Positions 28,749 through 37,884 of a DNA stretch of 58,524 nt are shown piece after piece. Source of the DNA: Sphingobium sp. Ant17 (GTDB lineage Bacteria > Pseudomonadota > Alphaproteobacteria > Sphingomonadales > Sphingomonadaceae). The stretch lies in NCBI RefSeq assembly GCF_000588875.1, contig NZ_JEMV01000031.1:389-58912 (forward strand). The letters run 5' to 3'. The translations under genes and the position numbers were made by a program. Below the pieces are notes generated by a model that worked only from the letters and a program-made list of their open reading frames with translations, ran no database searches and had not been told where the DNA came from. How positions within the stretch are numbered: the stretch's first letter is position 1; each line of letters opens with the position of its first letter.

Positions 28749-29489
28749 ATGGCTGACGAAAACACCACCGGCGAAGGCAATCAGCCCGTAGCCGTCCTGG
28801 CTCCTGAAGCGACGCCTCAGGAAGTCACCGAAAATCGTGGTCCCGGCCGTGGTCGTGGCAACCGTGGCGGCGGTGACCGCAACCGCAGCGATCGCGGCGG
28901 CGGCCGTGGTCGTCGTGACGATCGTCGCGGCGGTAACCGGGACGAAGATCAGGGCGAAGAACTGATCGAGAAGCTGGTCCACATCAACCGCGTCAGCAAG
29001 ACCGTCAAGGGCGGTAAGCGCTTCGGCTTTGCGGCGCTGGTCGTTGTCGGCGACGGCAAGGGCCGGGCCGGTTTCGGTCATGGCAAGGCGCGCGAAGTGC
29101 CCGAGGCCATCAGCAAGGCGACCGCCGCTGCCAAGAAGGCAATGGTTCGCGTTCCGCTGAAGGAAGGCCGTACGCTGCATCATGATGGTCTCGGCCATTT
29201 CGGTGCTGGCAAGGTGACGCTGCGTTCGGCGCCTGCCGGTACGGGTATCATCGCGGGTGGTCCGATGCGCGCCGTGTTCGAAAGCCTCGGCGTTGCAGAC
29301 GTCGTGACCAAGTCGAACGGCACGTCGAACCCTTATAACATGATCCGGGCGACCTTCGCGGCGCTGGGCGAACAGACGAGCCCCAAGTCGGTGGCGCAGC
29401 GTCGCGGCAAGAAGGTCGCCGACCTTCTGCATCGCGGTGGAGCCTCGGTCGAGGTCGCGCAGGCCGACGCCGAAGCGATTGTGGAGTAA
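28749..29489 (+). CDS. rpsE: 30S ribosomal protein S5 with RG-rich N-terminal extension
   Basis: S5 takes part in decoding accuracy and mRNA unwinding. The 246-residue product is about 80 residues longer than E. coli S5. The extra part is an N-terminal segment (about 1-70) rich in Arg-Gly and Asp, e.g. [16 protein letters not shown] followed by [14 protein letters not shown]. The canonical domain begins about residue 72 ([20 protein letters not shown]) and includes [20 protein letters not shown]. The extension is probably disordered and may bind RNA; that is inference. The gene order rplR-rpsE-rpmD is standard. Confidence 0.97.
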   Translation: MADENTTGEGNQPVAVLAPEATPQEVTENRGPGRGRGNRGGGDRNRSDRGGGRGRRDDRRGGNRDEDQGEELIEKLVHINRVSKTVKGGKRFGFAALVVVGDGKGRAGFGHGKAREVPEAISKATAAAKKAMVRVPLKEGRTLHHDGLGHFGAGKVTLRSAPAGTGIIAGGPMRAVFESLGVADVVTKSNGTSNPYNMIRATFAALGEQTSPKSVAQRRGKKVADLLHRGGASVEVAQADAEAIVE

Positions 29490-29494
29490 CCGAC

Positions 29495-29674
29495 ATGGCA
29501 ACAATCAAGATCAAGCAGATCGGTTCGCCGATACGTCGCCCCGCCGACCAGAAGAAGATTCTGATCGGTCTGGGCCTTGGCAAGATGCATCGCGTGGTGG
29601 AACTGGAAGACACGGCGGAAGTCCGCGGTGCCATCAAGAAGCTGCCCCATATGGTGCAAGTGGTCGAAGGCTAA
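29495..29674 (+). CDS. rpmD: 50S ribosomal protein L30
   Basis: L30 is a small 50S surface protein. The 59-residue frame starts at ATG 29495 five bases after rpsE and reads [20 protein letters not shown], then [19 protein letters not shown], and stops at 29674. Both segments match the family. At 59 residues it is among the shortest genes here and could be missed by length-filtered callers. Confidence 0.96.
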   Translation: MATIKIKQIGSPIRRPADQKKILIGLGLGKMHRVVELEDTAEVRGAIKKLPHMVQVVEG

Positions 29675-29698
29675 GCCCTTCGATCCGACGAAATGATG

Positions 29699-29731
29699 CG
29701 AAAGAGGGGGAAACCCCTCTTTCGTTTTTTT
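29699..29731 (+). terminator. Intrinsic terminator between rpmD and rplO
   Basis: CGAAAGAGGGG and CCCCTCTTTCG pair perfectly around a GAAA-type loop, directly followed by seven or eight T residues. It is a strong intrinsic terminator located between two genes normally in one spc operon. It points to partial termination, a processing site, or separate transcription of rplO-secY-adk. Confidence 0.85.
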
Positions 29732-29808
29732 GACGGTCGGGCTATTGGCCCGGCCTTTTCAGGTTCCCACTGGGGACAGCGCGAACAAAGCGAAAGCGAG
29801 TGCACGAT

Positions 29809-30342
29809 ATGAAACTCAATGACATCCGTGACAATGATGGCGCCCGCAAGGGCCGTATGCGCGTTGGACGCGGCATCGGTTCGGGCAAGGGCAAGACCGC
29901 AGGGCGCGGTCAAAAGGGCGCCAAGGCACGTTCGGGCGTTGCCATCAACGGCTTCGAGGGTGGCCAGATGCCGCTCCACATGCGTCTGCCAAAGCGCGGC
30001 TTCAACAACATCTTCGCCAGCGATTTCGCGATCGTGAACCTGGGTGCGGTGCAGAAGGCGATCGACGCCGGCAAGCTGGACGCCAATGCGACCATCGACC
30101 ATGCCGCGCTCAAGGCCGCAGCTCTTGCCCGTGGTGGCAAGGATGGCGTCCGCCTGCTCGCCAAGGGTGAACTGACCGCCAAGGTCAGCTTCCTGGTGTC
30201 CGGTGCGTCCAAGGGCGCGCTGGAAGCGGTCGAAAAGGCCGGTGGTAAGGTCGAAGTGATCGAAGTCGTGGCGGCCGCCGACAAGGCGAAGGCCAAGAAG
30301 GGCACCGCCCTTGCCGCCGCCAAGGCTGCCCGGAAAGCGTAA
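29809..30342 (+). CDS. rplO: 50S ribosomal protein L15
   Basis: L15 is a late assembly protein of the 50S. The 177-residue product starts at ATG 29809 ([20 protein letters not shown]). It has [20 protein letters not shown], the conserved [18 protein letters not shown] and the central [11 protein letters not shown]. The Ala/Lys-rich C-terminal tail ([16 protein letters not shown]) extends beyond the E. coli length. GTG 29800 is a less likely start. Confidence 0.97.
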   Translation: MKLNDIRDNDGARKGRMRVGRGIGSGKGKTAGRGQKGAKARSGVAINGFEGGQMPLHMRLPKRGFNNIFASDFAIVNLGAVQKAIDAGKLDANATIDHAALKAAALARGGKDGVRLLAKGELTAKVSFLVSGASKGALEAVEKAGGKVEVIEVVAAADKAKAKKGTALAAAKAARKA

Positions 30343-30365
30343 ACCACGCTCCCAGACTTGCAAGC

Positions 30366-30401
30366 ATGGCCCCGCTGCCCGATATGGGTTGGCGGGGTCA
30401 T
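30366..30401 (+). other. Hairpin between rplO and secY
   Basis: ATGGCCCCGC at 30366-30375 pairs with GCGGGGTCAT at 30392-30401 (one G-T pair), giving a ten-pair stem. No T-run follows, so it is not an intrinsic terminator. A second hairpin, CGGGGC-TTGAT-GCCCCG at 30493-30509, stands 28 bases before secY. Both may affect RNA stability or secY translation. Confidence 0.5.
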
Positions 30402-30536
30402 GCGTATCGGGGGAATGTCTTTGTCGCTTGGCGTGGCAACTCCCCGTTCGACACGTTGAACCGGTCCCGCTAAGGGATGAGCGATTCCGCATCGGGGCTT
30501 GATGCCCCGGCAAGAGTGATTTGAAGGGCAGCCACC

Positions 30537-31886
30537 ATGGCATCGAGAGCCGACCAGCTCGCATCCAATCTGAGCCTGGCAAAATTCAGCCAGGCCACCG
30601 ACCTCAAAAAGCGCCTGTGGTTTACCCTCGGCGCGTTGATCGTCTTCCGGTTCCTCAGCTTCGTGCCGATGCCGGGCATCGATCCGACGGCGCTGGCCGG
30701 CGCGGTGCAGAATACGCGCGGCGGCGTGCTCGACATCTTCAACACCTTTTCCGGCGGCGCGCTGGAGCGTGCCAGCCTGATCGCGCTGGGCATCATGCCC
30801 TACATCACCGCGTCGATCGTGGTGCAGCTTGCCTCTTCGCTGTCGCCGCAATTGGCGGCGATCAAGAAGGAAGGGGAGAGCGGGCGCAAGCGGCTGAACC
30901 AATATACGCGCTATGGCACGGTTTTCCTGGCGGCGGTGCAGGGGTATTTTGCGGCCGTGGGCTATGAAACCCAGGGCGCGGCTGTGGTCGACCCCGGCAT
31001 GGTGTTCCGGGTTTCGGCGGTCGTATCGCTGATCGGCGGCACCATGTTCCTGATGTGGCTGGGCGAGCAGATCACCTCGCGCGGTATCGGCAACGGTGTA
31101 TCGCTCATCATCATGGCGGGCATCGTCGCCCAGCTGCCGGTGACGTTGAGCAACCTGTTCAAGTCCGGCAGCGAAGGCACGATTTCGGGCCTGCTGATCT
31201 TCTTGGTCATGGTCATGGCGATTGGCCTGATCCTGCTGATCTGCTTCATGGAGCGGGCGCAGCGCCGGGTGCTGATCCAATATCCCAAGCGGCAAACGCG
31301 CCAGGGTTTGATGCAGGCCGATCGCAGCCATTTGCCGCTTAAGGTGAACACCGCAGGCGTCATTCCGCCGATCTTCGCATCGTCGCTGCTGCTGATGCCG
31401 CTGACGATCTCGCAGTTCGCGGGACAGACGGTCGCGGGCGAAAGCCGCTGGGGCGATTTCGTCCTGACGCTCAATCAATATCTGTCACATGGTAGCCCCG
31501 TCTATATGGGCCTTTATGGCCTCGGCATCGTCTTCTTCTGCTTCTTCTACACCGCCGTGGTGTTCAACCCGGAAGAGACGGCCGACAACCTCAAGCGCAA
31601 TGGCGGCTTCATTCCCGGCATACGTCCCGGCAAGAATACTGAAAATTACCTGGACTATGTGCTGACGCGCATCACGGTGATCGGCGCGGCCTATCTGGCC
31701 TTTATCTGTCTGGTGCCGGAATTCGCTATCGCCCGGGCGGGCATTCCCTTCTACCTTGGTGGGACTAGCCTGCTGATCGTCGTCAATGTTACGGTCGACA
31801 CGGTGACTCAGATCCAGAGCCATTTGCTGGCCCATCAATATGGGGATCTGATCAAGAAGGCGAAGCTCAAGGGCCGCCTGCGCTAA
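30537..31886 (+). CDS. secY: Preprotein translocase subunit SecY
   Basis: SecY is the channel-forming subunit of the Sec translocon. The 449-residue protein has ten predicted membrane helices. The first half contains [13 protein letters not shown] and the conserved [14 protein letters not shown] in the TM2 region. The cytosolic loops near [11 protein letters not shown] and [20 protein letters not shown] are typical SecA/ribosome contact loops. ATG 30537 follows GAAGGGC. It precedes adk by 44 bases, as in most bacteria. SecD/SecF/YajC, its functional partners, lie at 708-3658. Confidence 0.98.
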   Translation: MASRADQLASNLSLAKFSQATDLKKRLWFTLGALIVFRFLSFVPMPGIDPTALAGAVQNTRGGVLDIFNTFSGGALERASLIALGIMPYITASIVVQLASSLSPQLAAIKKEGESGRKRLNQYTRYGTVFLAAVQGYFAAVGYETQGAAVVDPGMVFRVSAVVSLIGGTMFLMWLGEQITSRGIGNGVSLIIMAGIVAQLPVTLSNLFKSGSEGTISGLLIFLVMVMAIGLILLICFMERAQRRVLIQYPKRQTRQGLMQADRSHLPLKVNTAGVIPPIFASSLLLMPLTISQFAGQTVAGESRWGDFVLTLNQYLSHGSPVYMGLYGLGIVFFCFFYTAVVFNPEETADNLKRNGGFIPGIRPGKNTENYLDYVLTRITVIGAAYLAFICLVPEFAIARAGIPFYLGGTSLLIVVNVTVDTVTQIQSHLLAHQYGDLIKKAKLKGRLR

Positions 31887-31930
31887 ACGCGGCCCGGACA
31901 CTGGGCGCACAACAGGGGAGAATGCGCGCG

Positions 31931-32586
31931 ATGAACATCATTCTGCTTGGCCCTCCGGCGCCGGCAAGGGGACACAGGCCAGTCGTCTGGTCGAGGATCG
32001 CGGCATGGTGCAATTGTCCACCGGCGACATGCTGCGCGCTGCGGTAAAAGCGGGTACGCCCGTCGGGCTTCAGGCCAAGGCACTGATGGAAGCGGGCGCT
32101 CTGGTGCCCGACGATGTCGTGTCCGGCATTATCGGCGAAGCGCTCGACGCGCTTGCGCCCGATACCGGGGTGATCTTCGACGGTTACCCACGCACCGAGG
32201 CGCAGGCCCATTCGCTCGACGCCCTGCTGGAAGGGCGGGGGCGCTCGCTCGATCACGTGATCGAACTGGACGTCAACGAGGATGCGCTGGTCGAACGCAT
32301 CACCGGTCGGTTCACCTGTGCCAATTGCGGCGCTGGCTATCATGATGTCTTCATGCTGCCCAAGGTCGAGGGCGAGTGTGACAAGTGCAAGAGCCACGAG
32401 TTCAAGCGCCGCCCGGACGACAATGAAGCCACGGTGCGCACGCGCATGGCCGAATATCGCGCCAAGACTGCACCGATCCTGCCTATCTATGAAGCCCGCG
32501 GCATCGTTTCGCGGGTCGATGGCATGGCTGATATGGGCAATGTAACCGGCGTGATTGCGGCCATCCTGGATCGGAACCCCGCTTAA
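31931..32586 (+). CDS. adk: Adenylate kinase with zinc-type LID, frameshifted in this sequence
   Basis: Adenylate kinase converts ATP + AMP to 2 ADP. The frame starts at ATG 31931 after AGGGGAGA, reads MNIILLGPP, then breaks near 31957. Adding one G (CCG(G)GCGCC) gives the P-loop GAGKGTQASRLVEDRGMVQLS and continues to 32586; restored length 218 residues. The AMP lid has LSTGDMLRA, and the DGYPRTEAQA motif is present. The LID has four cysteines (CANCGAGYH and CDKC), which bind zinc in Gram-positive and some alphaproteobacterial enzymes. Deletion would abolish an essential enzyme, so a sequence error is likely. Confidence 0.94.
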
Positions 32587-32764
32587 GAGGGCTGCTCCCC
32601 GCGCATCAGCGAGGGGCGGCGAAAGACGCAAATGCTAATTACGCTGGAGGGGTGGGTGTGGCGATGGCCATGCCTGCCCCGACTTTCGTTACGGCAGTGG
32701 ACGGGCAGGGTTTTCCGTTGTGCGGTTGCGCGACCTGTGGGTGCTGCGCGGCGCATAATGGGCG

Positions 32765-32806
32765 TGAAAAAGGGTGTCGCCGGATGGCCCGGCGACACCC
32801 TTTCCC
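32765..32806. terminator. Bidirectional terminator between adk and the CsgG-like gene
   Basis: AAAGGGTGTCGCCGG and CCGGCGACACCCTTT form a perfect stem of about 15 pairs around a short ATGG-type loop, with A- and T-rich ends. adk ends at 32586 (+) and the CsgG-like gene ends at 32823 (-), so it serves both. The 178 bases between adk and this hairpin contain no gene. Confidence 0.9.
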
Positions 32807-32822
32807 CCAATCTTTACGCTGT

Positions 32823-33593
32823 TTACTGCGCAACCGGCGCGGCTGCTGCAGCATTTTCAGGCAAGCCACCCATCTGCGTCACCATCTTGGTATAAGCGTC
32901 CAGATAAGCGAGCACGATCACCTGGCCAATATCGGTATTCTGATAGCCGCCGCCGCCGACTGCGGCCAGACCGCCCATCCAGCCCAAACCGCCGCCGCCG
33001 CCAAAGCTGAGGTCCGATTTGCGGAAATAGCCTTCGGCCATCACTTCCTCCTCTGTCGTGCGGGCGTTGACCACTGACAGCATGACGTTGGCCTCGCTCT
33101 TCTTCACCGAGATGCCACCCAATAGCGCGCCGCCAATGCGCCCGCCCAACATGCCGCCCAACATACCGCCCAGCGCGTTGCCACCACTATTCTTGTTGGT
33201 GGTGACGATGTCAGGCTGGATGAAATAATCCGCTGCCTTCACCTGGCCCCGGCCCAGATTCGATCCCGCCTGCAATTCGCCCGAATCCGCCATGGCCCGT
33301 TCCATGTTACGGCTGGCCATCGATCGACCCCGATTGACGAGGCCGAAACAGCCCGACTGCTGGACGAACAATTTGATGATCGCTTCGGGGCTGCCGAGGC
33401 TCAATTCGCGCCACCACTGGTTATCTGGCTCAACGATCGCAGCGGTGCCGAGCCGCTTGGTGCAGCGGGGTATTTCCATCTGTTTCTTGGCTTGTGCCTG
33501 GCGGCCGGATGACCCCTTGTCTTTCGCCATGGCCTGCGGCACCGCCAGCGTAAGACAGACTGTCGCAGCGGTCAGCATTTTCAATACACGCAT
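32823..33593 (-). CDS. CsgG/HfaB-family secreted protein
   Basis: The 256-residue protein has a signal peptide (MRVLKMLTAATVCLTLAVPQ, cleavage after AMA). The body matches the CsgG/HfaB fold family: an early RLGTAAIVEPDNQWWRELSL, QQSGCFGLVNRGRSMASRNM, KAADYFIQPDIV and the C-terminal AYLDAYTKMVTQM. A glycine-rich segment (about 140-165, GGMLGGMLGGRIGGALLGG) lies where the CsgG pore is formed. The N-terminal Cys expected for a CsgG lipoprotein is absent. No csgA/csgB or holdfast genes are near, so its partner is unknown. I would treat it as a periplasmic or outer-membrane protein of unknown role. Confidence 0.72.
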   Translation of the reverse strand: MRVLKMLTAATVCLTLAVPQAMAKDKGSSGRQAQAKKQMEIPRCTKRLGTAAIVEPDNQWWRELSLGSPEAIIKLFVQQSGCFGLVNRGRSMASRNMERAMADSGELQAGSNLGRGQVKAADYFIQPDIVTTNKNSGGNALGGMLGGMLGGRIGGALLGGISVKKSEANVMLSVVNARTTEEEVMAEGYFRKSDLSFGGGGGLGWMGGLAAVGGGGYQNTDIGQVIVLAYLDAYTKMVTQMGGLPENAAAAAPVAQ

Positions 33594-33778
33594 TATCAGA
33601 ACCCCGTTTGTTGCTTGCTTTGAAATTGTTCACGCGACCCTGATATTTTGGCGCAACCCTACCACAGCCGCTTTTGCCTTCCAAGCATGGTGGCGCGGGC
33701 GTAACGATCTTCGACATCCATCACACTGCCCTTCGTGATCCTACTGACAGGGCGTTCAATCGCTGCTATCGGGCGGCG

Positions 33779-35586
33779 ATGACCGAGCTTTCGCATATCC
33801 GTAACTTTTCCATCATCGCCCATATCGATCATGGCAAATCGACTCTGGCCGATCGCCTGATCCAACGCACCGGTGGCCTCACCGACCGCGAGATGAGTGC
33901 GCAAGTCCTTGATAATATGGATATCGAGAAAGAGCGCGGCATTACGATCAAGGCGCAGACGGTGCGCCTGGATTATGTTGCCAAGGACGGTCAGACCTAT
34001 GAACTGAATTTGATGGACACGCCGGGGCACGTCGATTTCGCCTATGAAGTCTCGCGCTCCCTTGCGGCATGCGAAGGCGCGTTGCTGGTCGTGGACGCGG
34101 CGCAGGGCGTGGAAGCGCAGACGCTGGCCAATGTCTATCAGTCGATCGAGCATGATCATGAGATCGTGCCGGTCCTCAACAAGATAGACCTGCCCGCTGC
34201 CGAGCCTGAAAAGGTACGCAAGGAAATCGAGGATGTCATCGGCATCGACGCATCGGAAGCGGTGCTGGCGAGCGCCAAGTCGGGCATCGGCATCGACGAA
34301 ATCCTCGAAGCGATCGTCAAGAAGATCCCGCCGCCCAAGGGCGACCGCAATGCCCCGCTCGAAGCCATGCTGGTCGATAGCTGGTATGATCCCTATCTCG
34401 CGTCGTCATCCTCGTCCGCGTCATCAATGGGGTGATCAAGAAGGGCCAGGCGATCAAATTCATGATCGGCGGCACGGAGCATCTGATCGACCGGGTCGGC
34501 TGCATGCGTCCCAAGATCGAGACGTTACCGGAATTGGCGGCGGGTGAGATCGGCTTCATCACCGCGCAGATCAAGGACATCACGGAAACGCGCGTCGGCG
34601 ACACGATCACGACGGTAAAGAATGGCGCGACCAAACCGCTGCCGGGCTTCAAGGAAGTCCAGCCGGTGGTGTTCTGCGGCTTGTTCCCCGTCGATGCCAA
34701 TGACTTCGACAAGCTGCGCGAATCGATCAGTAAGCTGCGGCTCAACGATGCCTCGTTCAGTTTCGAAATGGAGAGCAGCGCGGCGCTGGGCTTCGGCTTC
34801 CGCTGCGGTTTCCTTGGCCTGCTCCATCTGGAGATTATCCAGGAGCGGCTGACACGCGAATATGATCTGGACCTCATCACCACCGCGCCGTCGGTGGTGT
34901 ATAAGATCCAGCTGACCTATGGCGCGGGCGAGATCGAACTGCACAATCCTGCCGACATGCCCGACCCGACCAAGATCGACGAGATTGAGGAGCCCTGGAT
35001 CGAGGCTATCATCTATTGCCCCGACGAATATCTAGGGTCCATCCTGAAACTGTGTCAGGATCGGCGCGGCATTCAGAAAAACCTGACCTATGTCGGCGGC
35101 CGCGCGCAGGTGACCTACGAACTGCCGCTCAACGAAGTGGTGTTCGATTTCTACGATCGCCTGAAATCCATCAGCCGGGGCTATGCCAGCTTCGACTATC
35201 ACCAGATCGGCTATCGGACGGGTGATCTGGTCAAGATGAGCATCATGGTCAATGCCGAACCCGTCGATGCGCTCAGCATGATCGTCCATCGCGGCACCGC
35301 CGAATCGCGCGGGCGCGGCATGTGCGAGCGGTTGAAAGACCTGATCCCCCGCCATTTGTTCAAGATCCCGATCCAGGCGGCGATCGGCGGCAAGGTGATC
35401 GCCCGCGAGACGATCGCGGCGATGCGCAAGGACGTGACCGCCAAATGCTATGGCGGCGACATCAGCCGCAAGAAGAAGCTGCTCGACAAGCAGAAGGAAG
35501 GTAAGAAGCGGATGCGCGAATATGGCTCGGTCCAGATTCCGCAGGAAGCCTTCATCGCTGCGCTACGCATGGGCGACGAGAATTGA
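33779..35586 (+). CDS. lepA: Elongation factor 4 (LepA), frameshifted in this sequence
   Basis: LepA/EF4 is a ribosome-bound GTPase linked to 30S biogenesis and back-translocation. The frame starts at ATG 33779 ([20 protein letters not shown]), with G1 and G3 [11 protein letters not shown] and G4 NKIDLPAA. It breaks after GAT-CCC-TAT-CTC at about 34400; adding a G restores [19 protein letters not shown]. The rest includes [22 protein letters not shown]-like [17 protein letters not shown] and the C-terminal lepA-specific [20 protein letters not shown]. Restored length 602 residues. The stop overlaps a TTG start at 35583 for the next gene. Confidence 0.94.
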
Positions 35587-35891
35587 GCGGGTCCGACGAA
35601 GATTATGTCTTCGACGAGGCGTCGGGCGAGTGGGTGCCTGCGTCGCAACTGAACGAGGCAGGCGATGCCGCCGACATGGTCGAAGTGCGCGACGCGGTGG
35701 GCAATCTGCTCGCCGATGGTGACCAGGTGACGCTGATCAAGGATTTGGTGGTCAAGGGCGCGGGACAGACGTTGAAGCGGGGTACGCTGATCAAATCGAT
35801 CCGCCTGACCGGCGACGCGCAGGAAATCGATTGCCGCCATGACGGGATCAAGGGTCTGGTGCTGCGCGCGGAGTTCGTAAAGAAGCGATGA
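35583..35891 (+). CDS. PhnA C-terminal-domain protein lacking the zinc ribbon
   Basis: The 102-residue product starts at TTG 35583, overlapping the lepA stop in ATTGA. Its C-terminal two thirds match the PhnA/YjdM family, with [40 protein letters not shown] and [20 protein letters not shown]. The N-terminal part ([16 protein letters not shown]) has no CxxC pairs, so the zinc ribbon usual in this family is missing or replaced. The family's link to phosphonate use is historical; the function here is unknown. Confidence 0.75.
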   Translation: MSGSDEDYVFDEASGEWVPASQLNEAGDAADMVEVRDAVGNLLADGDQVTLIKDLVVKGAGQTLKRGTLIKSIRLTGDAQEIDCRHDGIKGLVLRAEFVKKR

Positions 35892-36421
35892 GCAGCGCGG
35901 CTGCCCGTCCCGCGTCGCTGGCGCAGATGGTGCCGATCGCGGGGCAGGTAGGGCGCATCGAGCGGGCAGCGGCGTTTCTGGCCAATGGCATGTCGCTCCG
36001 CCTGTGCCCGGACGCCGCAAGAGAGCGGCGGCGCGCCATGCCCGCCAAGCTGATCGGCAATGGCTTGCGCGAACTCGATCTGTTTCTGACCGACTTGATC
36101 GCCGAAGCGCATCGGATCGATCGGCTGGGTGCGGGGGCAGGGGATGATCCGGGTGTGCGGCCGGGCCATCGTATGTCCAGCGCAGCCGAAGCCTGGCACC
36201 GGGCCGGGCCGCAATTAGGATTGAATGGCGAAGACCGAACGCTGCTCCGCGCAATGCGTGCGGCGCAGAACCGCCTCTGTTTCGGCCGGTTGCGCCGGCC
36301 CGATAGTGAAGCGACGATGCAGCGGGCCTGCGCGGACTATGCGCGGTTGGCGGGAGATGTGTTGGCGGCCGTGCAGGCGCGCCGGTCAGGCGACGGCAGC
36401 GTAGCGATCACCGCCCGGTAG
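35888..36421 (+). CDS. Conserved-looking hypothetical protein, 177 residues
   Basis: I do not recognise a family. ATG 35888 overlaps the previous stop by four bases (ATGA), so translation is coupled to the PhnA-like gene. The product is Ala/Arg-rich with no signal peptide, membrane segment or cysteine motif. Two predicted helical stretches are KLIGNGLRELDLFLTDLIAE (about 52-71) and LRAMRAAQNRLCFGRLRRP. The last 36 bases overlap convergently with the EAL gene. The reading frame looks coding, but function is unknown. Confidence 0.55.
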   Translation: MSSAAARPASLAQMVPIAGQVGRIERAAAFLANGMSLRLCPDAARERRRAMPAKLIGNGLRELDLFLTDLIAEAHRIDRLGAGAGDDPGVRPGHRMSSAAEAWHRAGPQLGLNGEDRTLLRAMRAAQNRLCFGRLRRPDSEATMQRACADYARLAGDVLAAVQARRSGDGSVAITAR

Positions 36422-37156
36422 CGTCACGCTGGGCAAGCTCTTGAAGCCGGGCCGGGCCAGCAGATAGCCCTGAATATAGCGAATCCCTATCGCGCGCAGC
36501 GCTTCATATTCGCCGACCGTCTCAATGCCCTCGGCAATGACGACGATGTTCAGCGATTGGGCGATGCGCAGCACGCCTTCCACGATCATCCGGCGCGGCA
36601 GACTGGTATCGAGGCCGCGGATCAGGTCCATGTCGAGCTTGATGTAATCGGTCTGGAATTTGGCCAGCAGCCCAAGTCCGGCATGGCCCGCCCCGAAATC
36701 GTCGATCGCCGTGCCGAACCCCATTTTACGATAGGAGTCGATGATGGTGCCGACATGGTCCGAATCGACCATTTCCTCATTCTCGGTAAATTCGAAGATC
36801 AGGCGGTCGGTGGGGAAGCCCGTCTTTTGAGCGGTCTTCAACGTCAGTTGGATGCAGGCGACGGGCGAATAGACGGCATTGGGCAGGAAATTGATCGACA
36901 GGCGGGCATCGGTATCCAGAATACCCGCGGCGACAGCCCCCTCGATCGCCGCTACGCGGCATTGCTGGTCGAACGCATAGCGATTCTCTGGCGTGACGCG
37001 CCCCAGAACTTCGCCCGCACCCTCGCCATTGACGCCACGAACGAGCGCTTCGAACGCGAAGGGGCGTCCGGTCTGGATATCGACAATGGGTTGGAACGCC
37101 ATTGCGATGTCGAATTGATGGGCTTGCGACTGGCAACCCTGGCACCCTGTTTGCAC
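36386..37156 (-). CDS. EAL-domain cyclic-di-GMP phosphodiesterase
   Basis: A stand-alone EAL protein of 256 residues that probably hydrolyses cyclic-di-GMP. I chose GTG 37156 because AGGAGG lies 7 bases upstream and the N-terminus MQTGCQGCQSQAHQFDIAMA fits the family start; the open frame extends further without support. Catalytic residues are present: FEALVRG, Asn in SINFLPNAV, Glu in IFEFTENE, AIDDFGAGHAGL, IKLDMDL and IAEGIET. Two CxxC-like cysteines occur near the N-terminus. It overlaps the convergent gene at 35888-36421 by 36 bases. No GGDEF domain. Confidence 0.93.
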   Translation of the reverse strand: MQTGCQGCQSQAHQFDIAMAFQPIVDIQTGRPFAFEALVRGVNGEGAGEVLGRVTPENRYAFDQQCRVAAIEGAVAAGILDTDARLSINFLPNAVYSPVACIQLTLKTAQKTGFPTDRLIFEFTENEEMVDSDHVGTIIDSYRKMGFGTAIDDFGAGHAGLGLLAKFQTDYIKLDMDLIRGLDTSLPRRMIVEGVLRIAQSLNIVVIAEGIETVGEYEALRAIGIRYIQGYLLARPGFKSLPSVTLPGGDRYAAVA

Positions 37157-37343
37157 CGAACGTCCTCCTACAGCGTGAAGGCGTAAAGCTAGATATGCTA
37201 ACAGCCTGTAAAGCCTGAGGGTAAAGGCGCGGGTTTTGCGACGGATCGAGCGCGCGCAGCCGGTCGCTAGCCCCAAGTGATGGCAACTTGACGCCTATGA
37301 GGCGGCGTGGTCAAACCACGCCGGTCCACGCGCGGGAGGCGGC

Positions 37344-37730
37344 ATGAGCGATACTTGGCTGTACGACGAAAACCCCGCCATGTTCCGGGCGCACCCGCTA
37401 TTGTTCACTGTATTGCTGCTTTCAGTAGTCGGTATCCTGGCAATCGCTGTGTGGTGGGTCATGCACAAGGGCGAGCGGCTGGCGCTGTCCGAACGGGAAG
37501 TGCTGCTGGAGCGCGGCCTGCTGTCCAAACAGCGGACTGAAGTGGCGCTGGGCAGCATCCGCAGCGTCCGTATCACGCAAAGCCTGGGCCAACGCCTCTT
37601 CGATGTGGGGCATGTCGAGATGTTCAGCGCGGGTGACGTAGCGGAAATTGCCATCAAGAACATGCCGCGTCCCGGCAGAATCCGGGCGCTGGCGGCGGCG
37701 CGCAACGTCGACCTTTTGCCGCAACGATAG
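37344..37730 (+). CDS. Membrane protein with bacterial PH (bPH2/YdbS-like) domain
   Basis: The 128-residue product begins MSDTWLYDENPAMFRAHPLL and has one hydrophobic helix at about residues 22-42 (LLSVVGILAIAVWWVM region). A PH-like domain follows with LSEREVLLERGLLSKQRTEV, the conserved ALGSIRSVRITQSLGQRLFD and DVGHVEMFSAGDVAEIAIKN. This matches the YdbS/bPH2 family of small membrane proteins; ligand and role are unknown. It is monocistronic, 154 bases before the HNH-like gene. Confidence 0.82.
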   Translation: MSDTWLYDENPAMFRAHPLLFTVLLLSVVGILAIAVWWVMHKGERLALSEREVLLERGLLSKQRTEVALGSIRSVRITQSLGQRLFDVGHVEMFSAGDVAEIAIKNMPRPGRIRALAAARNVDLLPQR

Positions 37731-37884
37731 ACGTGATTGAACGACGCGCTTGACTTGGGCGCAAATATTCCAACGATAGCAACCACAAGGGAGCCGCATC
37801 AGAGCATCCCCGCAGGCAGGATGGACGCCAGAAGGGACCGCCGGTCGCATCATGCGGCACGGCGCTCAAAAAGGGGTGCTCTGC

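Noticed and set aside
18859..34435. Programmed ribosomal frameshifting as an explanation for the breaks in tuf, adk and lepA
   Set aside because: There are no slippery heptamers or downstream pseudoknots at the break sites, none of these genes is known to use frameshifting, and the same GGC loss occurs in unrelated genes.
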